Shown: positions 42,291 to 54,405 of the stretch, in pieces | Layout of the letters: each line of letters begins with the position of its first letter | Position numbering within the stretch: the stretch's first letter is position 1 | Assembly (NCBI GenBank): GCA_028673005.1 | Contig: CM054114.1 | Location: 16,617,516-16,681,515 of the forward strand | Direction: 5' to 3' | Length of the DNA stretch: 64,000 nucleotides | Source: Tanypteryx hageni | Lineage: Eukaryota; Arthropoda; Insecta; Odonata; Petaluridae | Position numbers and translations under genes: made by a program | The notes under the pieces: model-generated | The model's database searches: none | What the model was told of the DNA's origin: nothing | What the model saw: the letters and a program-made list of their open reading frames with translations, nothing else

Positions 42291-43634
42291 ATGAGAAAAG
42301 AATTTCGGATTTAACGTTTGTCGACGGCTTTGCTCTTTCTTTTACATTTTGAACTATTCAAATATTGTCAAAAATAAAATACTTTCTTAAATCTATATTT
42401 TGTGTTAACTCATAAACCTACTTTGATTGTTTCAAGCTAAGAAAGATGTTGTAAGGGATAGGATTATATAAGTAATTTACTGGTTGTGTATGCATTAATA
42501 GTTATTCATTGTACCGAGGACGAATGCTTCGAAAGACGGACGGACACAGCTAAGGTTAAATGAGCAAAATTATCCTAGGAAACGAATAAGAAAACATCCA
42601 AGTTGATTTGGATATCGAGAAAGGAAAAACTTGAACGTATGTTGGTAAGCCATCGGAACCAGTTTCAGATCGTAAAGTAAAGCACCTTGCTAGTATGATA
42701 ACGAGAGGATCAAAATGTACCGATGAAATTAGGGCTAGAATAGCGATCGTTAATTGCAACGAGAAGTAACATTTAATGCATTTAATTGAAATTCCACTAA
42801 TCAACTGAGCTAGGCTACGTTCCGAGTTCTGAAATATGACAGATTTTCAATAATATTGGTGAAAAACAAGTTAATTACCTCTCCCGCCCATTATTTGCTC
42901 CTTCTTCCTTCGTTTTTCAACAAGAATGATCAAGTTCTGAATCGTGTGGTTTCCACGGTAACGGCCAGCAGAGACGACACAAGAAATAAGCCTCCATTGT
43001 TGGATATAATCAATTTAGAAAACAAGATAAATTTAAAGTTAAGCACTGCTAAAGGATATATATTAAAACCGATGCCAAAGAAATACAGAATTTACCTTAG
43101 AACAATCGAAAATTGAACTATAATTTAACTCATACATACCTCACTTGAGATGAAGTACGTTAATCTATACACTCACGCTCACTCCTTCGTCGTAAATTAT
43201 TTATGTCTTTTAACTTACAAAAGCTGAGTGTACACGTATTTTAGTTCACTTCTTCGTCCTGAATAACCCATTTCCTTTCAATTAATATGTTCACTAGGCT
43301 CGATAAAGAAAATAAAACTTATTACTTACAATTAGATCTTGTTTACTTCATTTATTACGAAGGTTGTTTTCGTTGACAACAACAAACAGGAGGGAAAAGT
43401 ATGTCTCTGCATAACATAATAATAAGACGACCCAAACAGAACTAACGATGCGAGCTTTCCATTAATCATTTATTTAATACCTACCTATATTGGCTCTAAC
43501 AGCTTTAAAATCACCGCAGATATGTTGCTCCTTATGTTCTCAAATTTCATAATTGAGCGGTATAAAATTCGAACGGGATATTAAATTGAACACGCGTATT
43601 TTTGTTCAACAGAAACAATATTTATTAGACTATA
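42291..43634. other. Unassigned sequence
   Basis: No recognised gene or repeat. Frames of 80-86 codons lack motifs. Confidence 0.35.
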
Positions 43635-43840
43635 CCGAAGCCGAGTCCATCAATAGTTGTTGCAATGGCTACACTCTCGTAATGAGCGATAAAAACTGCA
43701 AAGACGGCAGTATTTACGCGAAATTCGAATAAATACGATTGATGAGGAGCGTTTTAGGATAAAAATTCGAATTCCCACTCCTTCTCTCAGAGAACGTTAC
43801 AAACCCCGCTCCGATATAACAATTCTAAGATATTTTAATG
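43635..43840 (+). repeat. Dispersed repeat, partner of 18390-18610
   Basis: Shares gaagccgagt, the caatggc block and gctccgatataacaattcta with the copy at 18390. Confidence 0.5.
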
Positions 43841-45359
43841 TGCAAGAGAAAATTACCCTGCTCGGTGGATTTCAGATTTACCATGTAAATGAAACTGGAA
43901 GGATAGTTCCCGGTATCAAACCCGGGACTTCAATTTTCGCAACGAAAACTATCCTTGGGAGCTCGGCCCAGGTAGCGAAAGATTTCCACCAAGTGTACGA
44001 CAGCTTTTGGGTTCCTTTGTATAATGTACGAATTATGAAGGCAGGAACGGAATTATCTCACAGGACAATTACCGAAGATTTCTCCAATGTTTGACAGAAT
44101 GAAACGGTTTCGTATGAGAGTTTAAAACAGGTTACTGTCTGATGTGTTATTGCCTTATTGTTGGACACACTCCACTACGGGAGGAGTTTCCTAATGAGTG
44201 ACGTAGTGATTCTTATTCTTATTAAATTTAAATTACTTCGACATTTTTTTATCGTTTAAAAATGACAACAAATATGCTTAATTTTAGTACCAGATATAAT
44301 TAAGCGATAATTAAATATAATTCTCCTGCGTATAAAAATTAGCCGTGTATAATTACTTTCTGAAGATTGGGATATAAAAACCTGTAAGAAAATGGACATT
44401 TAGCTGGAGAGAAATATATTCGGCAAGGGGGAGTCTCAAATGCCAAAAGCACGGGACGCGAGACTTATGTTAGGCGATATCTCTAGCAGACAGACACCCG
44501 AGATAGCGAAGTTACAAGCATTTGAGAAAATCGGTCCATTTTTTTGCACTTTTTAATTAATTATTTCTCTTAAACTTAAAGCCATTGGCTCGAAATTCCG
44601 AAAAGGTATTCTTATAGTTATTGAACAACACTCTCCACTGCTAGAAGATGAACCGAATCTGTGAGTTACAGTCCGTAGCGTCTACTTGTACGGTATCTAG
44701 AATTTTTTACTCTAGAGTCTTTCTTTAATGTTTACATTGTATAAATCAAAATAACGTTAAATTTATTTATAAAATCATAAATTCCTTTTGGTTTCATTTT
44801 TAAAGCAATTTTTAGTAAATTTAGAAATTCTCGTTCAAGTTAAAAACTATCTTCATATATACAGTGAAACATTTTTTAAAAATTGTTTACATGCAAAATA
44901 TATCGACTGGAACAGATCATCCCTCAAATTTAAATAATTACATCAACAATCCTACTTAACTCAATAAAATGGTATCATTATAAAGAGGTTATGAATTTAG
45001 TATTTCAGAGCAGAGATTACTCATTTTTTCCCAAAATAGTAAGAGATAAACATTTAAATAATTTGTAACTAATATTTCCGCATACTACCAGAGTGTCCGC
45101 CGCGGTTTGCGGAGTAAATTATATGACATGCGTATTTCAGCTGTTAATATCGAGTGTGATATCACATTATTCTCTGAGACTTGGCTTACACGCGATATAT
45201 GCGATTACTAATGGGCACTTTTTAATTATGAAATTTAGAGAACTGATTGCAGTGATTGTACTGGTATTAAGAAAATGGAAAGTGTTGTGCTAATTGGTGT
45301 TAATTTTATATTTAAATCTTATCAACTTTAAGCTACATCCTCGTGTAACATTGAACACA
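43841..45359. other. Unassigned sequence
   Basis: An 84-codon frame (43840-44094) and a 66-codon frame (45093-45293) show no domain. Neither is called. Confidence 0.35.
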
Positions 45360-46256
45360 ATTTTCTCATGGTGTCATCTCCATCTCTTAAACTAATTAAT
45401 AATGTGTTTACATTCCTCCCAAATCTGACCAAAGCATATACCAAAAATATCGTGAAGAAGTAAATCGTCTTGCATATTTGCACGCAGACGCCAATTCGCT
45501 TGTTTGGCGGTTCAATTTGCCAGGTAATAATTGGTCAACATTCTTTCCTGAAGTTAACCTCACTGCTAATATCTGAATTTTGTACAAAAAACTTAGTTAC
45601 CAACCAATATGGTGAGATTCTGGATTTGTGTTTAACAGATATTACAAGTGTTTATGATGTTGATGTGACTTTTGCCTTGTATTGCCTATCATCCTCCTCT
45701 TATGTGTGAACTTCATGTAGGTGTATCCCCATGTGCAGATATTAATTTTGAAACTTTCATCTTTAGGAAAGGGAACTATTCTGCAATGATAGATTACTTT
45801 AGCTCTATAGATTGGTTTATATTGTTACTGAATTACAATTAGATGATGCAGTTTGTTATTTTTATGATATTGTAAATAATGCCGTTAATGTGTATGTTCC
45901 TGAAATTTTACACAAGAGTGGATCATCCCACTTACCCAACTGGTCTGGTAAAGAATTAATTTCATTAATATATGATGAGAAAATAGACCACAAGAAGCTT
46001 AAAATAAGTAGATAAAAATTCTTTCGCATCTCTTCATGGTAAATGTAAAGCATTGTCAAAAGTCTGTTACCTCTCTTATATTAGTTCTGTTCAAGATTCC
46101 ATTCCATCGAATACAAGTAGATTGTGGAATTATGTTCATTTCAGGAATCTGCTAATGTCTTTGTTGAACATCTTTCCAGCGTATATTCTACTCCAAGTTA
46201 CATAATACCCCAATACCAGTATTCTCATACAGTTAATATACACTCTTGTGGTGTGA
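45360..46256 (+). pseudogene. Older LINE (Jockey/CR1-like), part 1: endonuclease-RT linker
   Basis: After several shifts the + strand reads SEFCTKNLVTNQYGEILDLC and LTDITSVYDVDV (end of the apurinic endonuclease domain; family text is CxxNxLxQ...ILDLVLTD). It continues with RKGNYSAMIDYFSSIDW, LDDAVCYFYDIVNNAVNVYV and PEILHKSGSSHLPNWSGKEL (the FxKxDYxxIxxxLxxxxW...VP...PxWxxxEL linker). Interrupted at 46256 by the RTE-type insertion; part 2 resumes at 49164. Confidence 0.75.
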
Positions 46257-46263
46257 CTCAATT

Positions 46264-49156
46264 CATCATCATCATCATCATGCTTCTGTCCGAAGACAGG
46301 TTTTAACTGAATCGCTGCCTCCATTTCTCTCTCTCCCTAGAAGCCTCTTTTATACCTCTATAAGTAGTATATCCCTGCTTTATATTTCTAATATTCCTAT
46401 TCTTTTTCTCCCTCTTCCTCTTTTTCCACTAATTTTTCCTTCTAAGATCGTCCTTTGTAAACACTGTCTTCTCAATATGTGCCCTATCCAATTTGCTTTT
46501 CTTTTCCTGATTGTTTTTATTAGCATCCTATCTTCTCCCACCATTTCTAATACTTCTTCGTTTCTCTTCCTCTCTGTCCATTTCACTTTCATCATTCTTC
46601 TCCATACCCACATCTCAAAACTTTCTAAATATTTTTCCTCCTTTCTCCTTATCGTCCACGTCTCTGCACCATAAAGAGCTATGCTCCATATGTAGCATTT
46701 TGCTAATTTCTTCCTTGTTTCTAGATTTATTTTCTTGCTTGTGAGAAGCTCCTTCTTATCGTTAAATGCTGCTTTTGCCATTGCAATCCTACTTCTGATG
46801 TCCTGTGTACTACTTCCATCCTGTGCTAAAATACTGCCGAGATATTTGAAACTACTTACTTGTTCCAATTTTTTGCCATTTACCATTATATTTAATTCTT
46901 TATGTTCCTTTGAAACCACCATGACTTTCGTTTTTTCTGTATTGATCTTCATTCCATATTGTTGGCCAACCTCAACTAGTCTGTCTGTCATCCTCTGAAG
47001 CTCTTTCTCGCCTTCTGCTATTAAGCCCTGATCATCTGCGTATTTAATGGTGGTAATACTTTCACCTCCTATCTTAAATCCTTTCTCTTCCATCAACGCT
47101 TCTTCTGTTATTGTTTCTGCATACATATTAAATATCGCTGGTGAAATAGGACAACCCTGCCTCACTCCCCTCCCTATTGAAGTACTTTCTGTTTCTTCTC
47201 CTTCAACCCTGACTCTAATCTTTTGATCAAAGTAAAGGTTTTTAAGCAGTCTTTTATCTTTCCAATCTATTCCTATTTTGTTTAAAATACCCAGCATCTT
47301 ATCCCATTTCACTCGGTCAAAAGCTTTCTCCCAATCTACAAAACAAAAATACATATCTTTATTGACTTCTAGCGCCCTTTCTATCATGATCCTCATACAT
47401 CCTATAGCATCTCTAGTCCCCCTTCCTCTTCTAAAACCAAACTGATTATCTTGCAGCTCCTTTTCTATTTTACATTCAATTCTTTTGGTTATTATTCTGG
47501 TTAGAACTTTAGCTGTATGAGAAATTAAACTAATAGTTCTGTAATCCTTACAACATTTTGCATTGTTCTTTTTCTCCAGTGGTACCATCACAACATCTAA
47601 AAAATCTTCAGGCCATACACCAGTATCATATACTTGGTTAAAAAATTTTGTGAGTTGCTTAACTGCTTTAGACCCCAAAACCTTAAGAACGTCCACGGGT
47701 ATGTCATCACTCCCAACAGCCTTCCTTCTTTTCATGTCATCAATTGCTCTTTTAACTTCAGACTCGAGAATACTTGGTCCTAGCTGATCTTCTTCCACAT
47801 CCTCTTCTTTATTTAATTCAATATTTCTTGGCTTTCCTTCTTTGTCATACAGAACCTCAATGTATTCTTTCCAGACATTCTTTACATTGTCTGGCTCCGA
47901 TACTATTTTACCACTTTTGTTCATGATTCCTTTACGTCCTATCTTTCTTGCTTTTTTCTTGAATAGTTCCCTTGCTTTGCTATACATGAGGTCTGTTCTA
48001 CAAATTCTTCCACATTCGACAATCTCCTCGCATTTCTCATTTATCCACTGTTCTCTGGCTTTATCTGTTTCCCTTCTTAAAGCATTATTTAACTCCTTGT
48101 ACTTTCTTTGGCCTTCTTCAGTGTTTATGTTCTTCCACTTTCTCCGCTCTTCCATTTTTTGCAGCATGGCTGCTGTGATCCAGGGTTTTTTGTTTCTTTC
48201 ACCCGTTATCTTTCCTACCTTCTTTTCCATTACATCTTTAATGTTGCTATGGATGTATCTCCACTCCTCATCTACATTCTTCCTATTTTCTTCATCTCTC
48301 TCCCCCAACCTTTCCTCCAGCTCAGTCATGATAGCCTCCTTGTTTTTAAGGAGTTCCTCTAAGTTCCATTTCTTGTTAACTCTTACGTTTCTCTTAACGC
48401 TCTTCAGTCTACATTGTATATTTGCCACCAAAAGGTTGTGGTCAGAATCGATATCTGCCCCTGGTAGTGTTTTCACATTTTTAATGCTATTTCTAAATCT
48501 TTCATTGACTAGTATGTAATCTATCTGGTATCGTCTCTGGTCTCCTGGGCTTCTCCATGTGTAAAGTCTCCGCTGGTGATGCTTAAACCATGTATTAGTT
48601 ACAATTAATCTATTTCTATGGCAGAATTCCACAAGTTTATCCCCTCTTTCATTTCTCTTCCCTAGCCCATATTTTCCCACTATGTTATCTTCCTGTCCCT
48701 CTCCGACTACACTGTTCCAATCTCCCATTACTATGGTGGTGATCCTTCCTTTTCCCTCCTCCTCCAATATCTCCATAATCTGTTCATACATTTCATCTAC
48801 TTCGTCGTCGCCAGCATTAGTCGTTGGCATATACACTTGAATTATAAGCATTTCCACTGGCTCCATCTGAAGTTTTACGGCTATTAATCTATCATTAACT
48901 GTCACTACCTTGCTAATTCTTTCAGCTATCTCTTTTCTCATTATAATCCCCACTCCCCTTTCCTTTTTCTCCCCTCCTGAGTAAATAACCTTAAATTCGT
49001 CTGAATTTATCTCGCCTTCTCCTTCCCACCGAACTTCACTAAGACCTACTATACCTACATTATTCCTTCTCATTTCCCTTTTTATGTTCTCTAGTTTACC
49101 CCCTGAATTCATAGTCCTAACATTCCATGTGCCTATTCTTAATTTCTCACCACTTG
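46264..49156 (-). mobile_element. RTE-like LINE, nearly intact, with (ATG)n tail
   Basis: Spans the 5' edge (gcaagtggtgag... at 49156) to a 3' tail ending in catgatgatgatgatga (complement of 46264-46280). It is 5'-truncated or naturally short: the frame upstream of the first Met is open to the junction (GEKLRIGTWNVRT, the expected start of the endonuclease). The tail, domain order and sequence style match RTE-class elements. The 7-bp target duplication and almost unbroken frame indicate a recent insertion. Confidence 0.85.
46380..49112 (-). CDS. RTE-like endonuclease-reverse transcriptase, 910 codons
   Basis: Single frame with both retrotransposon enzymes. The apurinic endonuclease-type domain covers residues about 1-235: IVGLSEVRW (metal-binding E), VMGDWNSVVGE (D and N), RRYQIDYILVN, and SDHNLLVANI (catalytic SDH). 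The reverse transcriptase domain covers about 480-740: MVPLEKKNNAKCCKDYRTIS, NQFGFRRGRGTRDAI, FVDWEKAFDRVKW (motif A, catalytic D), GVRQGCPISPAIFNMYAET (motif B) and TIKYADDQGLIAE (motif C, catalytic DD). The C-terminal part has FKYLGSI, ALYGAETW and KANWIGHILRR. A frameshift after RKRIGIL removes about 25 residues; the original continuation (NIKQGYTTYRGIKEASRERE-KWRQRFS) is visible in the next frame up to a stop. All catalytic residues are present; whether the tail loss matters is unknown. Confidence 0.9.
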   Translation of the reverse strand: MNSGGKLENIKREMRRNNVGIVGLSEVRWEGEGEINSDEFKVIYSGGEKKERGVGIIMRKEIAERISKVVTVNDRLIAVKLQMEPVEMLIIQVYMPTTNAGDDEVDEMYEQIMEILEEEGKGRITTIVMGDWNSVVGEGQEDNIVGKYGLGKRNERGDKLVEFCHRNRLIVTNTWFKHHQRRLYTWRSPGDQRRYQIDYILVNERFRNSIKNVKTLPGADIDSDHNLLVANIQCRLKSVKRNVRVNKKWNLEELLKNKEAIMTELEERLGERDEENRKNVDEEWRYIHSNIKDVMEKKVGKITGERNKKPWITAAMLQKMEERRKWKNINTEEGQRKYKELNNALRRETDKAREQWINEKCEEIVECGRICRTDLMYSKARELFKKKARKIGRKGIMNKSGKIVSEPDNVKNVWKEYIEVLYDKEGKPRNIELNKEEDVEEDQLGPSILESEVKRAIDDMKRRKAVGSDDIPVDVLKVLGSKAVKQLTKFFNQVYDTGVWPEDFLDVVMVPLEKKNNAKCCKDYRTISLISHTAKVLTRIITKRIECKIEKELQDNQFGFRRGRGTRDAIGCMRIMIERALEVNKDMYFCFVDWEKAFDRVKWDKMLGILNKIGIDWKDKRLLKNLYFDQKIRVRVEGEETESTSIGRGVRQGCPISPAIFNMYAETITEEALMEEKGFKIGGESITTIKYADDQGLIAEGEKELQRMTDRLVEVGQQYGMKINTEKTKVMVVSKEHKELNIMVNGKKLEQVSSFKYLGSILAQDGSSTQDIRSRIAMAKAAFNDKKELLTSKKINLETRKKLAKCYIWSIALYGAETWTIRRKEEKYLESFEMWVWRRMMKVKWTERKRNEEVLEMVGEDRMLIKTIRKRKANWIGHILRRQCLQRTILEGKISGKRGRGRKRIGILEI

Positions 49157-49163
49157 CTCAATT

Positions 49164-49425
49164 AAGTGTTCTTAATGCCTTTAGTACGCTTGATGTAAAT
49201 AAGAGCACTGGGCCTCCTTTCTTGCTGAAGAGCTGCTCTAACTTTTTAAATTATCCTCTTACTATATTTTTTAATTAGTCACATAAGAATGGCCATTTCG
49301 GGATGTTTGGAAGGATAATTTCATGATTCCTGTCCATGAAGCAGATAGTAAATCATTTGTAAAGACCAATAGTAATTAGGGGAAGGCATGGTAAAGTGGC
49401 CATGTAACTTTTCATTGTCTGTTTA
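49164..49425 (+). pseudogene. Older LINE, part 2: N-terminal reverse transcriptase
   Basis: Resumes the frame interrupted at 46256: LSVLNAFSTLDVNKSTGPP, FLLKSCSNFLNYPLTIFFN, then, after shifts, FMIPVHEADSKSFVK. Typical of the RT entry (LxxLDxxKSxGPDGIPPxxLK...PLxxIFNxSL...KxxxVxPVxK). Decayed and truncated at about 49425. Confidence 0.75.
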
Positions 49426-49688
49426 GTGCTGCACCCATGCAGGAATTATGTAAACTCGGAGGGCAGGGCATTCTTAGTTGCCTTGCAAATGTGGAGGAAG
49501 GAGGCATTTATTTTTACATACTTGAAATATATTAGGACAATTCAGATACAAATGTTATGTTATAAGTCATTCATTTTAAGAATCAAAAATTTTCCAATAG
49601 AAAAGTACATATACACAGTCTGAATTTTAAGAATTTATTTTCATTTGAAATATGTTAAGACAATACAGATACAAATGTTATATGTCAT
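49426..49688. other. Unassigned sequence
   Basis: AT-rich; two short related tctgaattttaag / cagatacaaatgttat blocks (49540-49690) look like a local duplication. Confidence 0.35.
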
Positions 49689-50530
49689 TCATTTAAAAAA
49701 ATTAAAAAAATTCAGTTGTTCAGATGAAGTAACATGTTGTTTAACTGAATGGTCCCTCCATTTTTTTATAAGCATGACATCGTTAACAGTTGAATCAGAC
49801 TCTAGTTCAATGTAATGCAAAACTAAATCTAGTTCATCTTTGGCTGCTGGATGAGGTGTTTTTGGCTCTGCATTTAATTCTTCTTCCTCTTCAAACTTTG
49901 ATCCTTCTGTTTCCATCACGGCCTGTATGATTTCTGCATCCATCATAATTTCATTCTCCAATAAATAGTCACCTTGGATCCATTGCTTTATGTCTTCTTG
50001 CTGTAAATCTTCAGAACCTTCAATTTGCCTTGCATCACTTAATAGACTATATTCATTTTTAACATCGATATCATACTCAAGGCAAAGTTTTCTTCAAGAT
50101 TTGGTAAATGTTGAACTCTTGGACTTTGTTCCATGATTGTGCTAAGTTATAAACAACATCTTTGATGCAGATGTCTTTCAAGGATTCCATTATACCTATA
50201 TTTTTATCTTCTATTTTTTTCAAAACTGAAATTAGAAATTTTCGCCTGTATCTTCTTTTTAAGCTTTCTAAAACCCCTTGATCCATAGGCTGAATTAAGG
50301 ATGTTACATTCGCTGGTAGAAATATGACCTTTAATGTTGAATGGGAAGATAAAGACACTTGTGTTGCAATCTGGCTGCAAAATCCTTCTAGATTCATGCG
50401 ATTTTTTCAAGTCTTTTACTGTAGTCACTCCAACACCTAATTTCACAGAAATTTGTCTTACTGACTCACCCTTATCAATTCTTTCCAGAGCATCAAGATT
50501 AGTTTTCATGGAAACAACCACACACAGCTC
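49689..50530 (-). pseudogene. pogo/Tigger (Jerky-like) transposase with large internal deletion
   Basis: The - strand starts with MKTNLDALERIDKGESVRQI and SVKLGVGVTTVKDLKKSH (50510-50400), the CENP-B/pogo helix-turn-helix. It then jumps to IFLPANVTSLIQPMDQGVLE and SLKRRYRRKFL (50310-50225). That is the end of the DDE_1 core (family: LPPNxTSLxQPMDQGVI), which contains the final catalytic Asp. An acidic C-terminal tail (MENEIMMDAEIIQAVMETEG...DHSVKQ) runs to 49689. The CENP-B second HTH and most of the catalytic domain are missing, so it is a deletion derivative. Confidence 0.85.
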
Positions 50531-51179
50531 ATTTTAATTTAACTACACTTTCTAGTGGAAGGTCCCGAACCGGCCTAAATTTTTATACAAAATAATTAAT
50601 AATACATTTGATTGCCCTAATTTATTATCGCTTATAAATTTAAGGATCCCTGCTCACTCAATAAGCTTTTTGTGGCATGCCATCTAGGTTATCATAGAAA
50701 TAATTACACTTTTAATTCACCTATTACAAGTGTTGGAAGGCTAGTCTACAGTTGATTTGTTCAGATGTCTCCAAGTATATAAAAGGAAATTAAGGTTTTT
50801 ATTTGACTTTGAAATATAAGCATGATTAGGTGTATATATAAAATGATTTTAAATGATAACTTTCATCTTTTAAATATTATGTGTATGTGAAGTGCAATAT
50901 AAAATGCATTGTTGTATTAGGTTTTAACAGAGTGAAAGCTTTGATAAATATAAACTGTCATATTTTTGTAAATTTTATATCTATGGGTATATGTACGGCT
51001 ATTTGAATGTTGCAGGATATTGAATATTCTAAAACATTTATTTGAAACATTTTTAAAACCATATGTTATAGCTTCCACAACCACACCAACTACTGGTGAT
51101 TATTGCTAACAATTGACGTTAGTTGTCATACTAACGCTCCTTTTAATTTTCTCAATTGTTGGAGATTCCTGGCTATATC
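50531..51179. other. Unassigned sequence
   Basis: No recognised coding or repeat content. Confidence 0.35.
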
Positions 51180-52050
51180 CAGTATCAGAATGCTATGGTA
51201 TCAATCTTTTTGTGTTCATTGTGAAGCATTAAAAATTTCTCGCAGTTCCTTAAAAAATTCATTATCATTTAACCTGTTTGGAATTTTTAGAAATATTAAT
51301 CATGGTCAAAGTAATGTGGTTGCCACATCAGATTTTTTGAAATATTTGCTTTTATATATGAAATAAGATTACCTCAAATTAATCCCTTAAAAGGTATTAG
51401 ACATAGAGATGATGATAATATTAAGCCAATGGAGGAATTATATCTTGGAATAAAATTTAAATTGAGCTTAGAAATTCAACTAATATTGACCTTGGAGAAA
51501 TTAGAAACTTTCTAAATATCTCTTTGGAGTTTCTAATTGTGAGTGCTTCCCAAATTTTCAAAAAAGATTTGAATTTGAATCAGTGGCTTCAAAATCCCTA
51601 CAAATGCTGATCTAAAGAGGTGTTTAAAAAACAAGTAGCTTCCCTAATTAATCTTATTTTAACCTTTGAACATTTGCCTTCTTCAGAAATTCAAATGACT
51701 GATAGTGAATGGAGACAGCAAAGAAACATATTAAAGAGTTTAGAAGTAAATTACAGTATGAGACCTAAATTATAGTAAAGTAGTGGAAATGAAGCAAATA
51801 GACGATGAAGAAATTTTTCCTAAGCTATTTAAATTTATGGAAATGTTATTATGCTTTCCTTATTAGAGTGCTGCAGTTGCGTATTCTCAGAAATTTACAC
51901 AATGAAAGATGAAACAAGAAACAGACTATCAATGGAAACCTCCGCAGGTTTAATATTAACAAAACAATTCATAATGAATTATAATTTTAATGTAAGAAAG
52001 TCGTTGTTGAAGAGAGCGAACAAGGCAGGAGAGAAATATAAATGTTAAGT
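51180..52050 (+). pseudogene. hAT transposase fragment (extends into right arm)
   Basis: Reads GIFRNINHGQSNVVATSDF, EELYLGIKFKLSLEIQ, FLNISLEFLIVSASQIFKKD, LINLILTFEHLPSSEIQ and finally VFSEIYTMKDETRNRLSMET with SAGLILTKQFIMNYN (dimerisation segment). Several shifts and stops. From 51405 onward it is repeated in the left arm; the 51180-51404 part is not. Confidence 0.7.
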
Positions 52051-53879
52051 TTAGTCCTAAATCTCATAGTAGTAGGTTATAGGAAAATAAAATATTTCGT
52101 TTATGTATTCATAAAAATATTTTATCGATTTGCGTATTTTTCATTTAGGGTTGAGCAATTTTGTGTTATTGCCATACCTAGTTGCATTATATTATCCTAA
52201 CAGAGGTATTTCTTTTTTCATTAATAAATAATTATTATCATAAAAAACATTTATTTCTTTAGTAAATCGAGTAAAATAACCGTGTTTAGTTTTTCTAAAT
52301 TTACATATTTAAAATGGAATTTTGACCATAAATATTCCTTTAACAGATAATTCTACAGATTTTTCTTTCCGATTCTACAGATGTTTAAAGTTTTGAAAAG
52401 GCAACACTGTTACAATATCCAAATTATTCAGACCTGAAAATAATTGTAAAACCAAACAATAAAAAACCACTGAATGCTAAAACGATTATATTATTAAAAA
52501 GACGAAATGCTTCTGCATAACCAGTTTTTAATTATTTGCTGAATTTTGTAAGACAAATAATGTATACAGCTCGTTTATTATAGTTAAAAGCTACAAAATC
52601 CTTAATTCTATTTAAATGTAAGTGTAAAGCAGGTATAGAAAATATCACCATTCAAGAAACAGTAAAATTGAATAAAAGACAGGGTATTGGATATTTAATT
52701 CATTTATTTATTCTTTCAGTGTGACAGAATTTCGCTGTCTTTCAGTCACATTAAATACAATCCACCTCTTATGGCCAGGTAAGTTTAAGTATGGAGGCAT
52801 TTCACACTAGATGTTTCTGAACCACAGGTGGCTAGAACTTAGGTAATGACTGCACTGTATGCTACCAAAAACACAATTTTAAGTTTTTAACATAAAGATA
52901 TAAGTAAATTTAGCGAGGCTTGTTCAAGCATAGCAGCAACACTAACATTTGGTCTGCTTGGAGATTCTTTTAGCATTATTCATTCAGGTATGAGATTGAA
53001 ATTCCCTGGAGTTCAAGCATCCCTGTACATTGTGAATGTTTAATATTTCAGTGATGGATTACCCCTTTACCCTTCTATTTAAGGAGAATTCATAATAATA
53101 TCTTAGCTGTTGCTCCTCAACAATGAAATTTTGGTTATAAAATTAATTGTGACATTCTGAACCCGCAAAAAAAGATTTATTATTATTATTTAATTCACAG
53201 GCAAAAGACCATTACAAAATAAAATGAACATTTTCAAAATTGGTAGTAAAGTACTTCAAATAAGATTCCCCAAAGAAAAACAGCGGGCCTGAATCCTGCG
53301 AAAGTAGGATTTTTTCCTAGGTCGTCCGGCCTCCTGTTTGTGTGGTTTGAGAAGCCTGCACTGGGATTCTCTCCTTCTCTGTGAGTGTTTTCAGTGTGGA
53401 AAGAGCTATGGCTATAATAATCCAAGAAGAGGTTGATTAGCCAAAACTACACACACACATTTCATTCATAATTAAGAAATTTCATCTCCACTACTTGACT
53501 ATTTGATAGCATCATTTCTCTGCAACTATTTGTTATTGCATTTTAATGTCATTTCAGAATCATATTGTACTTTTTCACCACATTGCACGATTTTGTAGAA
53601 GCAGAGAAGAAATTATATAATTGCTTCCCAACAGAATAGCAACCAATTACTTTGTAATATATTTTATCCCAGGCATTCACACATGTTTGATTGATAATTT
53701 TACCTTAATCAGCTCCTTAAATAGAGAATCCGTTAATAAAGCAGCCCCACTGTCTATCGGATTGCTGAGGGCCACTGGTTATCTGCTGGGGGTGGGGAGA
53801 CACGTGGGCCTTAGTGACCAGCGTTGCCAACTTTCATACAAGCACTGTCATTGGAGAAAGTAAAAATTATCTACTGTAA

Positions 53880-54405
53880 ATTTTATGCTAAATAAATTAT
53901 TCAAAACTGTCAAATATTGAAATGTTAAAATTGTTATATTATGCCAACATTCATTCTTATTTGTCGTATGTAATATTCTTTTGGGGTCATGATAGATATG
54001 CCAATAAAGTCTTCTTCCTGAAAAAGTCAGCCATTAAAGCTCTCCTGGTAAACCATCGTAAATTTCTTTAGGCATAACCAAAATACCCTATATACACATA
54101 TATATATATATATATTTATATGTGTGTGTGTGTGTGTCTGTGTGTGTGTGTGTGTTTGTGTGTGTGTATGTATATGGTTGTATGTATTTATTAATTGTTC
54201 TATATTTGTAAAACAAAACTCTGCACTGTTCCAATTTAATCAGAACCTTTACAATTATAATACAGGACACAAAAATTATGTTCATATCAAGGATTACAGG
54301 CTATCAACAATGCCGCTTCAGTGGCATTTAACAAGTTACCTTGTAATATTAAATGTTCTTCAAGTATTCCTATCATTAGAAAAAGATTCAAATGTTTATT
54401 GTTAA
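53880..54405 (+). pseudogene. LINE reverse transcriptase C-terminal fragment (in right arm)
   Basis: Mirror copy of 36830-36285. The GHDRYANKVFFLKKSAIKAL segment (about 53989-54045) and the YNYNTGHKNYVHIKDYRLST segment (54250-54310) are both present, separated by a microsatellite. Truncated and stop-containing. Confidence 0.7.
54091..54176. repeat. (AT)n-(GT)n compound microsatellite
   Basis: (AT)n at about 54098-54116 followed by (GT)n with single interruptions to about 54168. The mirror locus in the other arm is pure (AT)n. Confidence 0.95.

Larger units (their letters stand above)
46257..49163. repeat. 7-bp target site duplication bracketing the RTE insertion
   Basis: CTCAATT occurs at 46257-46263 and at 49157-49163, exactly flanking the - strand LINE. 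Removing one copy and the insert restores continuity of the older LINE frame. Confidence 0.85.

Noticed and set aside
43840..44094. 84-codon + strand frame with GGFQIYHVNETGRIVPG
   Set aside because: No known motif, overlaps a dispersed repeat at its start and has no splice or start context.
46246..49278. Several + strand frames of 60-225 codons (e.g. 47842-48519)
   Set aside because: They are antisense shadows of the RTE-like reverse transcriptase on the - strand, hydrophobic and without motifs.
54121..54177. Cys/Val-repeat peptide at the start of a + strand frame
   Set aside because: A translation of the (GT)n microsatellite.
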